From Fusibacter sp. 3D3 (GTDB lineage Bacteria; Bacillota; Clostridia; Peptostreptococcales; Acidaminobacteraceae), in assembly GCF_001748365.1 (NCBI RefSeq), contig NZ_BDHH01000015.1, forward strand, positions 6,843 through 50,547: 43,705 nucleotides of DNA. The letters are read 5' to 3'. Shown piece after piece: positions 1 to 8,410 of this stretch. A model generated the notes under the pieces. It was given only the letters and a program-made list of their open reading frames with translations, did no database searches and was not told the origin of the DNA. The position numbers were made by a program, and so were the translations under genes. The stretch's first letter is position 1. Every line of letters starts with the position of its first letter.

Positions 1-301
1 CACTTGATGATATCATGAGGCTATCCATACGCTTAAGTGTCGTCTCCATACCTAAATATTTTACGAAATGATCGGCAAGAGAGATCATTTCTTCTTGAAG
101 CAAGTCTATGCCTGTCTCCATTTCATAGTCATATAACCTTTCTCTAAAGCGGCTGAAAGTGCGATCACTAAAGGGTTGTTCTTCAAAACTTGTGGTATGC
201 AGTGCAAACTGAAAGCGCACATCACAAAGGATACTGGCTAATAGATCATCATCTGTCAAACCAAAAAGTTTTTTTAGAATAAGCGATGTATTACTACAAC
301 C
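1..301 (-). pseudogene. Transposase remnant, IS1182-like, partial
   Basis: On the minus strand a frame stays open from a TAA at 302-304 to the window edge. It reads GCSNTSLILKKLFGLTDDD, then DVRFQFALHTTSFEEQPFSD, then RTFSRFRERLYDYEMETGID and finally LKRMDSLMISS. I recognise the pattern of DVRFQ, HTTSFEEQP, SDRTFSRFRER and RMDSLM from clostridial transposases of the IS1182 type. The usual N-terminal part of about 100 residues is missing, because the frame is closed at 302 and the DNA beyond it does not continue the homology. No good start codon is present. This is therefore most likely a 5'-truncated insertion-sequence remnant. The rest of the gene lies outside the window, so whether the 3' part is intact is unknown. 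Confidence 0.75.
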
Positions 302-304
302 TTA

Positions 305-703
305 TTGCCACTATAAATCCATTTTTGAAAATGACTTAGATTGATTTTATGATAACGATTAAGAAATATTGAAAAAGTCGGTTTTTATATGAGGTATCTA
401 ATTTTGACACTTTAATCAATTATTGGGATAAAAAATGAAATTAGAAAATATTGTTTATAGAAGATACAAAGATCCCCATTCTCAATAAATCGTAAATGTT
501 AAATCTTAACATCAAGTTTACGTCATATTTTAAAATAAACTTTACACAAAATTCTTGATAGGTCCTCAAAATATGTTACAATAAAATTAGGCTACTAACA
601 ATTTCATTATAATAGAGAAATTGGAAACATTAACTTGTAAATATTTTTGTGAAGTGATGTTGCTATTTAGTATGAAACTGGAGGTGAGTTCAAGGAGAAC
701 AAT
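305..703. other. AT-rich intergenic stretch, no gene seen
   Basis: About 400 bases lie between the transposase remnant and the gene at 704. I see no convincing coding frame: the longest start-stop run on the plus strand near 435 gives only 17 codons. The only useful signals are the promoter at 555-582 and a short palindrome, TGTTAA-ATC-TTAACA, near 497-512. The stretch may contain the decayed outer part of the insertion sequence. Confidence 0.5.
555..582 (+). promoter_or_regulatory. Putative sigma-A promoter of the secreted-protein gene
   Basis: TTGATA at 555-560 and TACAAT at 577-582 are separated by 16 bp. They lie about 120 bp upstream of the start at 704 and are followed by a long AT-rich leader. 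Confidence 0.55.
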
Positions 704-1402
704 ATGAAAAAAAAATTTAGCTTAATTGTAGTAATGGCTTTTATAATTACTTCAACATTTTCGAGTTTTGCAGATGTGGGTAATGGTGTGAAAACATACG
801 ATGAACTCATAAATGACATCGTAAATTACTTAGAAATATCTTCTGAAGGACTACTCGATGTGGATAAAACATTAGAAAACATTTCAATTAATGACTACTC
901 ACAGAAAGATATTTCAGAAATAAGAAATCAACTTGATGCTTTTAATGTTGCGATGAAAGAAAGTAATGCGATAGTTGATAGAGATGGAATCCTCAGGGAA
1001 AAAGGTAATGAGTCAAAAAAAACTATGCAAAATGTTGTTGTCAATAGCCTTCCAGAGGGACATAAATTAATTGAAGAAGGAATGTATTGGACTGAAAATA
1101 ATATCATGAGAATTTATTTTTCAAAAGATAAAGCGTTGGATATGATTTCGAAGAGAGATTTTTTTACAACGCAGGGTTTTATTCCAACATTAATTGCAGG
1201 TTACTTTAACTTTCCCGTGGGCGTAATACTCTCTGTAGGACTTCAAGTTGCATCAGAAGAATCTGCTCAGATAACTAGAGCTTTAAATGCAAGTGGTGGT
1301 AATGGTGTATGTTTGTCTTATTGGAAATATAATTCTTCCTCTAGATCTTGGTCGCCGTGGTATAAAGGTAGTATTCAAGGCAATGATTGGACTAAATATT
1401 AG
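704..1402 (+). CDS. Secreted protein of unknown function, possibly bacteriocin-like
   Basis: The product has 232 residues. The start is supported by AAGGAG at 692-697. A clear Sec signal peptide occupies residues 1-23 (KKK, then a hydrophobic core, then SSFA before DVGN). The middle is hydrophilic and helix-rich. Near residues 155-180 there is a hydrophobic glycine-containing segment (FIPTLIAGYFNFPVGVILSV). The C-terminal tail is rich in Gly, Ser, Trp and Tyr (SGGNGVCLSYWKY, then WSPWYKG). I do not recognise the family with certainty. A processed secreted peptide whose C-terminal part is hydrophobic and aromatic, followed 15 bp downstream by a small membrane protein, is the layout of many bacteriocin and immunity pairs. 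That function is inference from architecture only. It could equally be a cell-surface protein of unrelated role. Confidence 0.8.
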   Translation: MKKKFSLIVVMAFIITSTFSSFADVGNGVKTYDELINDIVNYLEISSEGLLDVDKTLENISINDYSQKDISEIRNQLDAFNVAMKESNAIVDRDGILREKGNESKKTMQNVVVNSLPEGHKLIEEGMYWTENNIMRIYFSKDKALDMISKRDFFTTQGFIPTLIAGYFNFPVGVILSVGLQVASEESAQITRALNASGGNGVCLSYWKYNSSSRSWSPWYKGSIQGNDWTKY

Positions 1403-1417
1403 GGAATGTGGTGAAAA

Positions 1418-1693
1418 ATGAGTAAATATTTAATGTTATTTGTGTTAGCCGATGTTATTCTTTCTTCGATTTGGTTTAAATATCAAATGCCCAAAATAGA
1501 CAGTAAGTTAAAATATTGGGAAAAAAGAAGAGTGCAATTCCTGCTAGAATTACCAGCGGTATTAGCAATAATATTACTTGAGGGCACAATTGAAAACATT
1601 ATTCTACTGATGTCCTATTTTGTTTATATGACAATTGTATTCGTCATCATTATGTTAACAACAATGATGATTGAATTTCATAAAAAATTTTAG
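1418..1693 (+). CDS. Small membrane protein, possible immunity partner
   Basis: The product has 91 residues and is dominated by hydrophobic segments at about residues 4-20, 41-56 and 58-85, separated by a basic stretch (KYWEKRRVQ) near residues 32-40. It begins 15 bp after the upstream gene stops, with GTGGTG as a modest ribosome site, so the two genes are probably cotranscribed. Size, topology and position fit an immunity protein for the upstream secreted product, but no family motif is visible and the function is unproven. A weak inverted match, GAAAACACAGCT at 1692-1703 against AGCTGTGTTCTC at 1769-1780, lies downstream and could form a large hairpin. Confidence 0.7.
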   Translation: MSKYLMLFVLADVILSSIWFKYQMPKIDSKLKYWEKRRVQFLLELPAVLAIILLEGTIENIILLMSYFVYMTIVFVIIMLTTMMIEFHKKF

Positions 1694-1909
1694 AAAACAC
1701 AGCTCTAGAAATATACTAAAATAGTGTAGCTTATATTTATTTAAAAGTACTTGTATAACCGACAGAGAAGCTGTGTTCTCAAATGAGTAAAGCTTTGAAA
1801 ATATAATAATCGTCTTTGCAATTTATGAAATGTAGGGGGCTGTACTAAATATTCAGATAGTAATTTTGATTATTAAGGACGAGTAATCAAAAAATATATG
1901 ACTTTTTTA

Positions 1910-1940
1910 TTGACCTTCGCCCAGGGCGAACCTTTATGAT
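1910..1940 (+). promoter_or_regulatory. MerR-type promoter with 19-bp spacer and palindromic operator
   Basis: The -35 TTGACC (1910-1915) and -10 TATGAT (1935-1940) are 19 bp apart. This over-long spacing is the hallmark of promoters activated by MerR-family regulators, which unwind the spacer. A perfect dyad with 7-base arms, TTCGCCC-A-GGGCGAA at 1916-1930, fills the spacer. The second gene of the transcript (2517) encodes a MerR-family protein, so autoregulation is the simplest reading. The ribosome site GGAGG begins only about 9 bases after the -10 element, so the leader must be very short. Confidence 0.8.
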
Positions 1941-1959
1941 ATGATTATGGAGGTAGTGT

Positions 1960-2505
1960 ATGACTATAAAATTGAGAAGTATGATAATTGATGATCTAAA
2001 AAAATACGAGGAAATGAATCATCCTGATCGTTTGTTCCATGAATTCAATGGACCCTATTTTAAAAGAGAATCTTTGGAAGAGTTACAAGACCGTATAAAG
2101 AGAATGTATAATGTATTCAATTCTGGCAAACCTGTTAAAAATCATTGTAAAATGATTGTGGATGCTTCTAATGATGACTTGATTGGAGAAGTAAGTTGGT
2201 ATTGGAAATCGGAGGAAACAAAATGGTTAGAAATAGGTGTTGTTATATTTAATGAGATTTATTGGGGACGTGGTATTGGTTATGAAGCCATGAGTTTATG
2301 GATAGATCATGTATTTACTATTTTCCCTGATTTGGTGAGAATTGGTCTAACGACATGGTCTGGAAATGAAAGAATGATTAAGCTTTCAGAGAAATTGGGT
2401 ATGAGACAAGAGGCGTGTTTCAGAATGGCTAGGACTTATAATGGTAATTATTATGATTCTGTAAGCTATGGTATACTAAAAAGTGAATGGAGCATGTCGC
2501 GGTGA
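1960..2505 (+). CDS. GNAT-family N-acetyltransferase (RimJ/RimL-like)
   Basis: The product has 181 residues. It follows the GNAT fold order: an N-terminal strand TIKLRSMIIDDLKKYEEMN, a central strand DDLIGEVSWYW, then the acetyl-CoA binding turn WGRGIGYEA near residues 101-109 (R/Q-x-x-G-x-G/A type), and the C-terminal NERMIKLSEKLGMRQEACFR typical of the RimJ/RimL or aminoglycoside-type branch. It should transfer an acetyl group from acetyl-CoA to an amine, either a protein N-terminus or a small molecule. The substrate cannot be read from the sequence. It starts 7 bases after GGAGG, is the first gene under the MerR-type promoter, and precedes the MerR-methyltransferase gene by 11 bases. This suggests a drug- or stress-inducible two-gene modification operon. 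Confidence 0.9.
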   Translation: MTIKLRSMIIDDLKKYEEMNHPDRLFHEFNGPYFKRESLEELQDRIKRMYNVFNSGKPVKNHCKMIVDASNDDLIGEVSWYWKSEETKWLEIGVVIFNEIYWGRGIGYEAMSLWIDHVFTIFPDLVRIGLTTWSGNERMIKLSEKLGMRQEACFRMARTYNGNYYDSVSYGILKSEWSMSR

Positions 2506-2516
2506 AAGGATAGTTA

Positions 2517-3542
2517 ATGAATATAAAAGAAGTTGCAAGTTCTTTTGGAGTAAAAGCAAACCAATTAAGGTTTTATGAGAAAAAGGGTCTGATTTTTCCC
2601 GAGAGAGATAAAAATGATTATAGAGTTTATTCTATGGATGATCTATTAAGATTGCAGGCTATATTAACATATCGCGCATTTGAATTATCAATAGAGGATA
2701 TCAAAATCTTGTTATCGAATGAGGTGGATTTGGAAACACAACTCTTTAAGCAACTGAGTATTGTTAATGATACCATTCACAAGTATAGAAAGATTCAAAG
2801 GTCTTTAGAGACAGTTATGGATGCCTATTTGGATAATAAAACGAATAAGAAGTTACAGCTGGAGATGATTGAAGCAGGCAGGAAAATAGGTCAACAAATG
2901 AATGTCAAGAATAATTGGCGTGATTTATGGAACTTCGATGATTGGGCTGATAATTATGATGCTAGAATAAAAAACGATATTGGAAATTTGAGTTTCTTTG
3001 ATAATTATGATCAAGTGTTAGATGAGGTCTATGAGATTAGCACCCGTACTTTTGAAAACGGTAGTGTGCTAGATATAGGTAGTGGTACAGGTAATCTTAC
3101 TTGTAAATATCTGATGTCGGGTTATGAAGTAATAGGTTTGGATCAATCTATAAAAATGTTATTTGCATGTAAGAAGAAATGGCCTGATATGAAATTACGC
3201 TATGGGGAGTTTCTAAAATTACCATTTGAAAATAAAGCTTTTGATCGCATAGTAACAACATATGCCTTCCATCATTTGAATGAGGATGAGAAAGTAATCG
3301 CATTACAAGAAATGAAACGTGTATTAAATGATAAAGGTGAAATAGTTATTGGTGACATCATGTTTTCGGATGAAGTGAGCAAGAAAAAGTTTTATGAAGC
3401 TTGTGATGAGTTGACTAAAAAAGTAATAGATGATGAGTATTACTCTATTATATCCTTATTAAAACCATATATCAAAAAACTAAATATGAAAATCGATGTA
3501 AAGCAAATTGATGAGTTGATGTTCATTTTACGTTTATATTAG
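2517..3542 (+). CDS. MerR-family regulator fused to SAM-dependent methyltransferase
   Basis: The product has 341 residues and two parts. Residues 1-70 are a MerR winged helix-turn-helix (MNIKEVASSFGVKANQLRFY, then YSMDDLLRLQAILTYR), followed by a helical linker or dimerisation region to about residue 125. Residues 140-341 form a class I methyltransferase with motif I VLDIGSGTGNLT (about 184-195), the acidic end of strand 2 (GLDQS), LKLPFENKAFDRIVTTYAFHH and the post-motif MKRVLNDKGEIVIGD. The start follows GAAAGGA and lies 11 bases after the acetyltransferase gene. The MerR half probably controls the 19-bp-spacer promoter at 1910. The methyltransferase half could modify the same ligand that is sensed, or act only as a SAM- or ligand-binding effector domain. 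Which of these is right is open. Confidence 0.9.
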   Translation: MNIKEVASSFGVKANQLRFYEKKGLIFPERDKNDYRVYSMDDLLRLQAILTYRAFELSIEDIKILLSNEVDLETQLFKQLSIVNDTIHKYRKIQRSLETVMDAYLDNKTNKKLQLEMIEAGRKIGQQMNVKNNWRDLWNFDDWADNYDARIKNDIGNLSFFDNYDQVLDEVYEISTRTFENGSVLDIGSGTGNLTCKYLMSGYEVIGLDQSIKMLFACKKKWPDMKLRYGEFLKLPFENKAFDRIVTTYAFHHLNEDEKVIALQEMKRVLNDKGEIVIGDIMFSDEVSKKKFYEACDELTKKVIDDEYYSIISLLKPYIKKLNMKIDVKQIDELMFILRLY

Positions 3543-3568
3543 CTCTTCCTTTTGGTAGGGCTTTTGTT
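3541..3568 (+). terminator. Weak rho-independent terminator after the MerR-methyltransferase gene
   Basis: AGCTCTTCC at 3541-3549 pairs, with one wobble and one mismatch, with GGTAGGGCT at 3554-3562 across a TTTT loop. A T-rich run follows. It overlaps the stop codon. Confidence 0.5.
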
Positions 3569-3605
3569 CTGTTGATTTACGAGGTCACCGTAATAGCGAT
3601 CTGTA

Positions 3606-3700
3606 AAAAAATTCCCCCTCATCATACACACATCAGAAGGGCTATCCACAGCGTAAGCGAGGACGCTAGCCCGAAGGGTGTGTGTATGATGAGGGGGGGT
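3606..3700 (-). terminator. Large terminator hairpin of ychF
   Basis: Two long complementary arms, CCCCCTCATCATACACAC (from about 3612) and its complement ending near 3697, enclose a second hairpin built on AGCGT and ACGCT with GGGCTA and TAGCCC. Read on the minus strand, the structure follows the ychF stop and ends in a T run (complement of AAAAAAATT at 3605-3613). The main stem is about 18 bp, unusually long for a terminator. It may have grown from a palindromic repeat. Confidence 0.75.
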
Positions 3701-3704
3701 CTAA

Positions 3705-4796
3705 CTATACGTTAAATCTAAACAGCATCACATCGCCATCTTGAACGATATATTCCTTGCCTTCAAGTCTCACTTTGCCTGCTTCTTTAGCGACAGCCAT
3801 CGTGCCATAAGTCTTGATATCTTCATAAGCGATGGTTTCTGCTCTGATAAAGCCACGCTCGATATCCGAGTGGATTTTACCAGCGGCTTGTTGCGCTTTA
3901 GTACCACGTCTGATGGTCCAAGCTCTGACTTCTTGAGGACCAGCAGTTAGAAAACTGATCAGGTCAAGCAGGTGATAGCTTGCACGTACGAGCTTATCGA
4001 GGCCGGATTCTTTGAGACCGAGTTCTTCAAGGAAAGCTTGCTTGTCTTCGTCTTCAAGCTCAGAAATTTCTTGTTCCACTTTACCGCAAATCATAACCGC
4101 TTCTGCATTTTCTGATTCGGCGAACGCTCTCACTTCTTTTACAAAATCATTTTCTATCCCCGCAATCACGTCTTCTTCTGAGACATTTGCACAATAGATC
4201 ACCGGTTTGTAAGAAAGCAAATTAAGCGATTTAACGAGCTCTTCTTCATCGGAAGTAAGATCCATCGTTCGAGCGGATTGTCCATCTTCGAGTACTTTTC
4301 GAACGCGCTCAAGGATTTCAAATTCTTGAGCTAAGGTTTTGTCAGACTTAAGTTGTTTTTGAGTTTTTAATATTCTTCTATCCAGCATTTCAACATCGGA
4401 TAAAATAAGCTCAATGTTGATGGTCTCTATATCGCTAAGAGGACCGATCTTGCCATCCACATGGACCACGTTATCGTCTTCAAAGCAACGCACCACGTGG
4501 ACGATGGCAGCAACTTCTCTAATATGACTTAAAAATTTATTGCCTAATCCCTCGCCGTTAGAAGCCCCTTTAACAAGACCTGCTATATCATAGAATTCAA
4601 TTGCTGTGGGAACGACTTTTTTGGAGTCGTACATTTCTTTTAAAACATTTAGACGGGCATCGGGTACTGAAACCACGCCGACGTTTGGTTCAATTGTACA
4701 AAAGGGATAGTTTGCACTTTCCGCACCAGCCTTTGTAATTGCGTTGAACAATGTGCTTTTACCAACATTTGGCAAGCCTACGATACCTAATTTCAT
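3705..4796 (-). CDS. ychF: Redox-regulated ATPase/GTPase YchF (Ola1 family)
   Basis: The product has 363 residues, the standard length. The P-loop GLPNVGKSTLFN lies at residues 7-18, the G3 motif DIAGLVKGAS near 70, and in place of the usual NKxD there is ANVSEED, the altered G4 that makes YchF prefer ATP. A coiled coil (residues about 135-175) and the C-terminal TGS domain (QEVRAWTIRRGTKAQQAAG, then KTYGTMAVAKEAGKVRLEGK) complete the family layout. YchF binds ribosomes and is a negative factor in oxidative stress responses in several bacteria. AAGGAAGG precedes the start. It is the only complete gene on the minus strand and is read divergently from ymfF. Confidence 0.97.
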   Translation of the reverse strand: MKLGIVGLPNVGKSTLFNAITKAGAESANYPFCTIEPNVGVVSVPDARLNVLKEMYDSKKVVPTAIEFYDIAGLVKGASNGEGLGNKFLSHIREVAAIVHVVRCFEDDNVVHVDGKIGPLSDIETINIELILSDVEMLDRRILKTQKQLKSDKTLAQEFEILERVRKVLEDGQSARTMDLTSDEEELVKSLNLLSYKPVIYCANVSEEDVIAGIENDFVKEVRAFAESENAEAVMICGKVEQEISELEDEDKQAFLEELGLKESGLDKLVRASYHLLDLISFLTAGPQEVRAWTIRRGTKAQQAAGKIHSDIERGFIRAETIAYEDIKTYGTMAVAKEAGKVRLEGKEYIVQDGDVMLFRFNV

Positions 4797-4859
4797 TATA
4801 AACCTTCCTTCTCGTTATATGTGAAAATTTTACAATTTTACTTCCAGCATGCATAAATC

Positions 4860-4888
4860 ATTATAAACCATTAACAAGGCATTGTAAA
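4860..4888 (-). promoter_or_regulatory. Promoter of ychF
   Basis: On the minus strand TTTACA (complement of 4883-4888) and TATAAT (complement of 4860-4865) are exactly 17 bp apart, upstream of ychF. It overlaps the divergent ymfF promoter, so the two may compete for polymerase. Confidence 0.75.
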
Positions 4889-4899
4889 TATTATATAAT
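4871..4899 (+). promoter_or_regulatory. Promoter of ymfF-ymfH-lgt
   Basis: TTAACA at 4871-4876 and TATAAT at 4894-4899 with a 17-bp spacer. The start codon follows 59 bp downstream. Confidence 0.75.
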
Positions 4900-4958
4900 A
4901 AGAAGATACGCAGCACAAAAGTAAACATTAATTGACTACTCATTAAAGGAAGTGACTT

Positions 4959-6230
4959 ATGATAAAAGGAACCATGAAAGTAAAATTGACTGAGGGCGTG
5001 ACGCTTCATATAATTCAGTCTGAGAAGTTTAAAACCATTTTGGCAGGCATTTATTTTAAAAGACCACTTTTACCTGTTGAAGCCTCTTATAATGCGCTAT
5101 TATCTAGAATAATGGATCATGCCACAAAGACATTGCCATCATTAAGAGCTATTAACAATGAACTGGAATATCTATATGGATCAGTGATTGTCGTGGATAC
5201 GCATAAATATGGAAACAACCAGACCATTCAGTTTAAGATGTCTTTTCCAAATGAAAAGTATTTAGATGAAGTGGATTTTTATGAAAAGCCGCTTAAGATT
5301 CTCACGGATATCTTCTTTGACCCTTTGATCGAGCAGGGTGGCTTTAAACAAGAAATATTTGATCAAGCACAAGCGACATTAATCAGTGAAATTGAAATGC
5401 GCAAGGACGATAAAATGGATTGGGCGATTTCGAATTGTCTTGAGACCATGTTTCAAGACGAGCCTTACAAAATCCATGAACTGGGTACGGTGGAATGGGT
5501 TAAGGCCATAACGCCACAATCGCTTTATGAACACTTGCAATTTTTACTCAAAGAAGCGGAAATAGACATCATCATAAACGGTGATGTTGATGATGAAAGT
5601 ATAGTTCCAATCGTAAAGAAGTGGTTTAGATTAGAGAGAACCTCTTATACGCCAGTACCGAGAACTTCGAATAAAAAAGAAGTTAAAGCAGTAAAATATC
5701 ATGAAGAGAAAATGCAAGTTACTCAGGGCAGATTGGTGATGGGATATCATTATGAAATTGAATATGACGATCCGAGATATGTGGCGTTATTTCTTGCAAG
5801 TGCAGTGCTTGGAGGCGGTGGAGGTTCAAAGCTCTTCATAAGAGTAAGAGAAAAAGAATCTCTTTGCTATACGATTTTTGCCAGGTCAGATAAGTTTAAG
5901 TCGGTTATGCTGATCTATGCGGGCATTGATCCGGATAATTATGATAAGACGTTAGCACTTATAAAAGAAGAAGTAAAATTGCTTCAAGAAGGTGATTTCA
6001 CAGAGGCAGATTTGGCAAAAGCAAAAGAAGTGATTATTGCCAGTTTTCTCTCTATATCGGATTATCAAAATAGTTTTATCAATTACTACTATGCGCAAGT
6101 CCAATTTGGATTACCAATGGATATTGAAAAGAAAATTGAATCAATAGAGAATGCTACGAAATCTGAAGTAATAGCAGCATCAAAACTATTGCAACTAGAC
6201 ACAATCGCATTTGTAACCAAGGAGGATTAA
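4959..6230 (+). CDS. ymfF: Inactive M16-family peptidase-like protein YmfF
   Basis: The product has 423 residues with the two-lobed M16 (pitrilysin/insulinase) layout. The zinc motif HxxEH expected near residue 50 is missing: the corresponding segment reads SRIMDHATKTLPS. The C-terminal glycine-rich patch LGGGGGSKLFIRVREKESLCY is retained, so this is the non-catalytic partner type. The next gene, which starts directly after its TAA, carries the intact motif. In Bacillus subtilis the ymfF/ymfH pair lies beside the gene for the last step of elongation factor P modification, and current database names call them EF-P-modification associated. That role is not shown here. Start chosen at 4959 after AAAGGAAG; an in-frame ATG at 4974 is possible. 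Confidence 0.88.
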   Translation: MIKGTMKVKLTEGVTLHIIQSEKFKTILAGIYFKRPLLPVEASYNALLSRIMDHATKTLPSLRAINNELEYLYGSVIVVDTHKYGNNQTIQFKMSFPNEKYLDEVDFYEKPLKILTDIFFDPLIEQGGFKQEIFDQAQATLISEIEMRKDDKMDWAISNCLETMFQDEPYKIHELGTVEWVKAITPQSLYEHLQFLLKEAEIDIIINGDVDDESIVPIVKKWFRLERTSYTPVPRTSNKKEVKAVKYHEEKMQVTQGRLVMGYHYEIEYDDPRYVALFLASAVLGGGGGSKLFIRVREKESLCYTIFARSDKFKSVMLIYAGIDPDNYDKTLALIKEEVKLLQEGDFTEADLAKAKEVIIASFLSISDYQNSFINYYYAQVQFGLPMDIEKKIESIENATKSEVIAASKLLQLDTIAFVTKED

Positions 6231-7526
6231 ATGAATATACAAACCATAACAAACGAATATTTGAATGAATTATATCATAGAGCTTTTTTAGAATCTGGGT
6301 TAGAAGTGATCATTGTTCCAAAGAAGGACTTTGTCAAGAAGTACGCTTTCTTTGCTGTGCACTACGGTGGTATTCATAACCAGTTTTATATAGGCGATGA
6401 TGAACTTGTGAAAATGCCCGCTGGCATCGCACATTTCTTAGAGCATCAAGTCTTTGAAGATGCGGACAAAAACACGTTTTCTGCCTTTGAAGAACTAGGG
6501 GCTAGCGTTAATGCCTACACGAGCAGTTATGCGACGGTTTATCATTGTGATGTTGTAAAGTACCCAGAGGAAGCTATTAAAACCCTCATGTCATTTGTAC
6601 AGGCACTTAATATCAATGAGAAAAGTGTCCAAAAAGAGCTTGGGGTTATAGAGCAAGAAATCAAAATGTATGAAGATGAACCCACATGGCGTTTAAACAG
6701 AGAACTTATGAGAGGTCTCTTAAACAAGCATCCTTTACGTGATGAAATTGCGGGAACTGTCGATTCTATTCAGCAGATTGATGCTGACAAAGTTTTAACA
6801 TGCTATAATGCTTTCTACACGCCTGCGAACATGAAAATGATCATTTATGGCGATGTGGATGCTCAAGAGATGATCGCTCTGGTGGATAGCCTTCAAACAG
6901 AAGCGTATAAGAATCGCAATAAAACGGCAAGAAAAGTCGAATTTACCGAACCACATCCGATTCATACAAAGCGCAGCGTCATCTATGGGGATGTGCATAA
7001 GAATCGATTTGAACTTGGCTTTAAGCATATAAAACCTATTATGGGGAATCACTATGACTATATGGCGGCGATAAAAACAGCGCTGGACCTTGTCTTTGGA
7101 AGAGGAAGCCAACTTTATAAAGCAGCTTATGAACAAAATTTAGTTCAAAGCCAATTTGAATATGATGTTCAAGTTGAGAAAAACCTCTCTTATATAGTGA
7201 TTTCCAACGATACAGATGAGATAGAAGCGGTAGAACAGTTGATTTTTAACACGATTCGATCTTTCAAAGCAAATGGATTTGATCCAAATGATTTTGAACG
7301 CATTAAACGTAAAATGATTGGGAGAGTTCTTTCTTCCATGAATTCACTCAATACAATAGCTTCTAATTTTACGTATCAGCTCACTAAAAATAAAGATTTT
7401 TATATTCAGATTGAAGCGTATAAAAATGTGAAGTATGATTACATGGTTGAAGTGTTTAATTACTTCTTTGAAGATATGGATAATCATTCTATGGCAATAC
7501 TTTTAAAAAACGAACTGAAGGAATAG
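6231..7526 (+). CDS. ymfH: M16-family zinc metallopeptidase YmfH
   Basis: The product has 431 residues. The inverted zinc motif HFLEH is present in GIAHFLEHQVFEDAD (residues about 66-80), with a downstream acidic zinc ligand region ELGVIEQEIKMYEDEP and the conserved NAYTSSYATVYHCD. This is therefore the catalytic member of the M16 pair, and the family usually works as a two-lobed or dimeric clamshell. AAGGAGG lies 6 bases upstream of the ATG, which directly follows the TAA of ymfF, so translation is tightly coupled. It probably forms a heterodimer with YmfF. The substrate is unknown. Confidence 0.93.
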   Translation: MNIQTITNEYLNELYHRAFLESGLEVIIVPKKDFVKKYAFFAVHYGGIHNQFYIGDDELVKMPAGIAHFLEHQVFEDADKNTFSAFEELGASVNAYTSSYATVYHCDVVKYPEEAIKTLMSFVQALNINEKSVQKELGVIEQEIKMYEDEPTWRLNRELMRGLLNKHPLRDEIAGTVDSIQQIDADKVLTCYNAFYTPANMKMIIYGDVDAQEMIALVDSLQTEAYKNRNKTARKVEFTEPHPIHTKRSVIYGDVHKNRFELGFKHIKPIMGNHYDYMAAIKTALDLVFGRGSQLYKAAYEQNLVQSQFEYDVQVEKNLSYIVISNDTDEIEAVEQLIFNTIRSFKANGFDPNDFERIKRKMIGRVLSSMNSLNTIASNFTYQLTKNKDFYIQIEAYKNVKYDYMVEVFNYFFEDMDNHSMAILLKNELKE

Positions 7527-7533
7527 GTGAAAA

Positions 7534-8283
7534 ATGGATCGATATGCATTTGAAATTTTTGGCGTTGGGATTGCGTGGTATGGCATTATAATTGCCACAG
7601 CTATGTTTTTAGGAACGATCATGCTGACGAAAATTGGGAAGCGATATGGTTATGTGGAAAACGATCTCATTGATTTGGCGCTCGTTGTTTTACCCTCTGC
7701 GATAGTAGGGGCACGTGCCTATTATGTCATTTTTGAATGGTCTTATTACAGTGCTCATCCCAATTTGATATTTGCATTTAGGCAAGGTGGCCTTGCGATT
7801 CACGGCGGCATCATAGGCGGTCTTATTGGTGGCTATATCGTCTGCAAAGTTAAAAAGCTTAAATTTGCAGATCTGGCGGATATCATAGCAATGCCTTTGA
7901 TTTTGGGTCAAGCGATTGGCAGATGGGGTAATTTTATCAATCAAGAAGCGCACGGCGGTCCAACAGATTTACCTTGGGGAATTCTAGTGGATGGTGTCAA
8001 AGTGCATCCGACATTTCTCTATGAGTCGCTTTGGAATTTAGTGATCTTTGGCATATTGCTCTTTACTTTTAAAAAGCGTAAATTCTATGGTGAACATTTT
8101 TTAAAATATATGATCTTCTATTCTATAGGCCGTTTTTTTATAGAGGGTCTCAGAACGGATAGTTTAATGCTTGGGCCGCTAAGAATTGCGCAAGTGATCA
8201 GTTTGGTCTTTATCGCGATTGGCCTTGGCATACTTGTGTACGCAAGGAAAAGTGGAAAATGGAAAATCGAGGATAACCACTAG
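7534..8283 (+). CDS. lgt: Prolipoprotein diacylglyceryl transferase
   Basis: The product has 249 residues with about seven membrane segments. The family signature GRWGNFINQEAHGGPTDLPW is clear (residues about 129-148), as are GLAIHGGIIGGLIGG and the C-terminal GRFFIEGLRTDSLMLGPLRIAQ. Lgt moves a diacylglyceryl group from phosphatidylglycerol to the lipobox cysteine of prolipoproteins, the first step of lipoprotein maturation. It starts 7 bases after ymfH behind AGGTG and is probably the last gene of that transcript. Confidence 0.97.
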   Translation: MDRYAFEIFGVGIAWYGIIIATAMFLGTIMLTKIGKRYGYVENDLIDLALVVLPSAIVGARAYYVIFEWSYYSAHPNLIFAFRQGGLAIHGGIIGGLIGGYIVCKVKKLKFADLADIIAMPLILGQAIGRWGNFINQEAHGGPTDLPWGILVDGVKVHPTFLYESLWNLVIFGILLFTFKKRKFYGEHFLKYMIFYSIGRFFIEGLRTDSLMLGPLRIAQVISLVFIAIGLGILVYARKSGKWKIEDNH

Positions 8284-8410
8284 ATGTAGAGGCTGTTATC
8301 CTATAGGTGACTGCATATAGAATTGTAGTGTGAGAATCATTTTATAATTATAAAAAGATTGAAATTTCAATTCATTCAAGAGATGAGACCACAGTCCTAG
8401 AGTGTTGGGT

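Noticed and set aside
1692-1780. Inverted ends GAAAACACAGCT and AGCTGTGTTCTC as a miniature transposon
   Set aside because: There is only one copy, the arms are imperfect, and no target duplication is visible; it is kept only as a possible hairpin.
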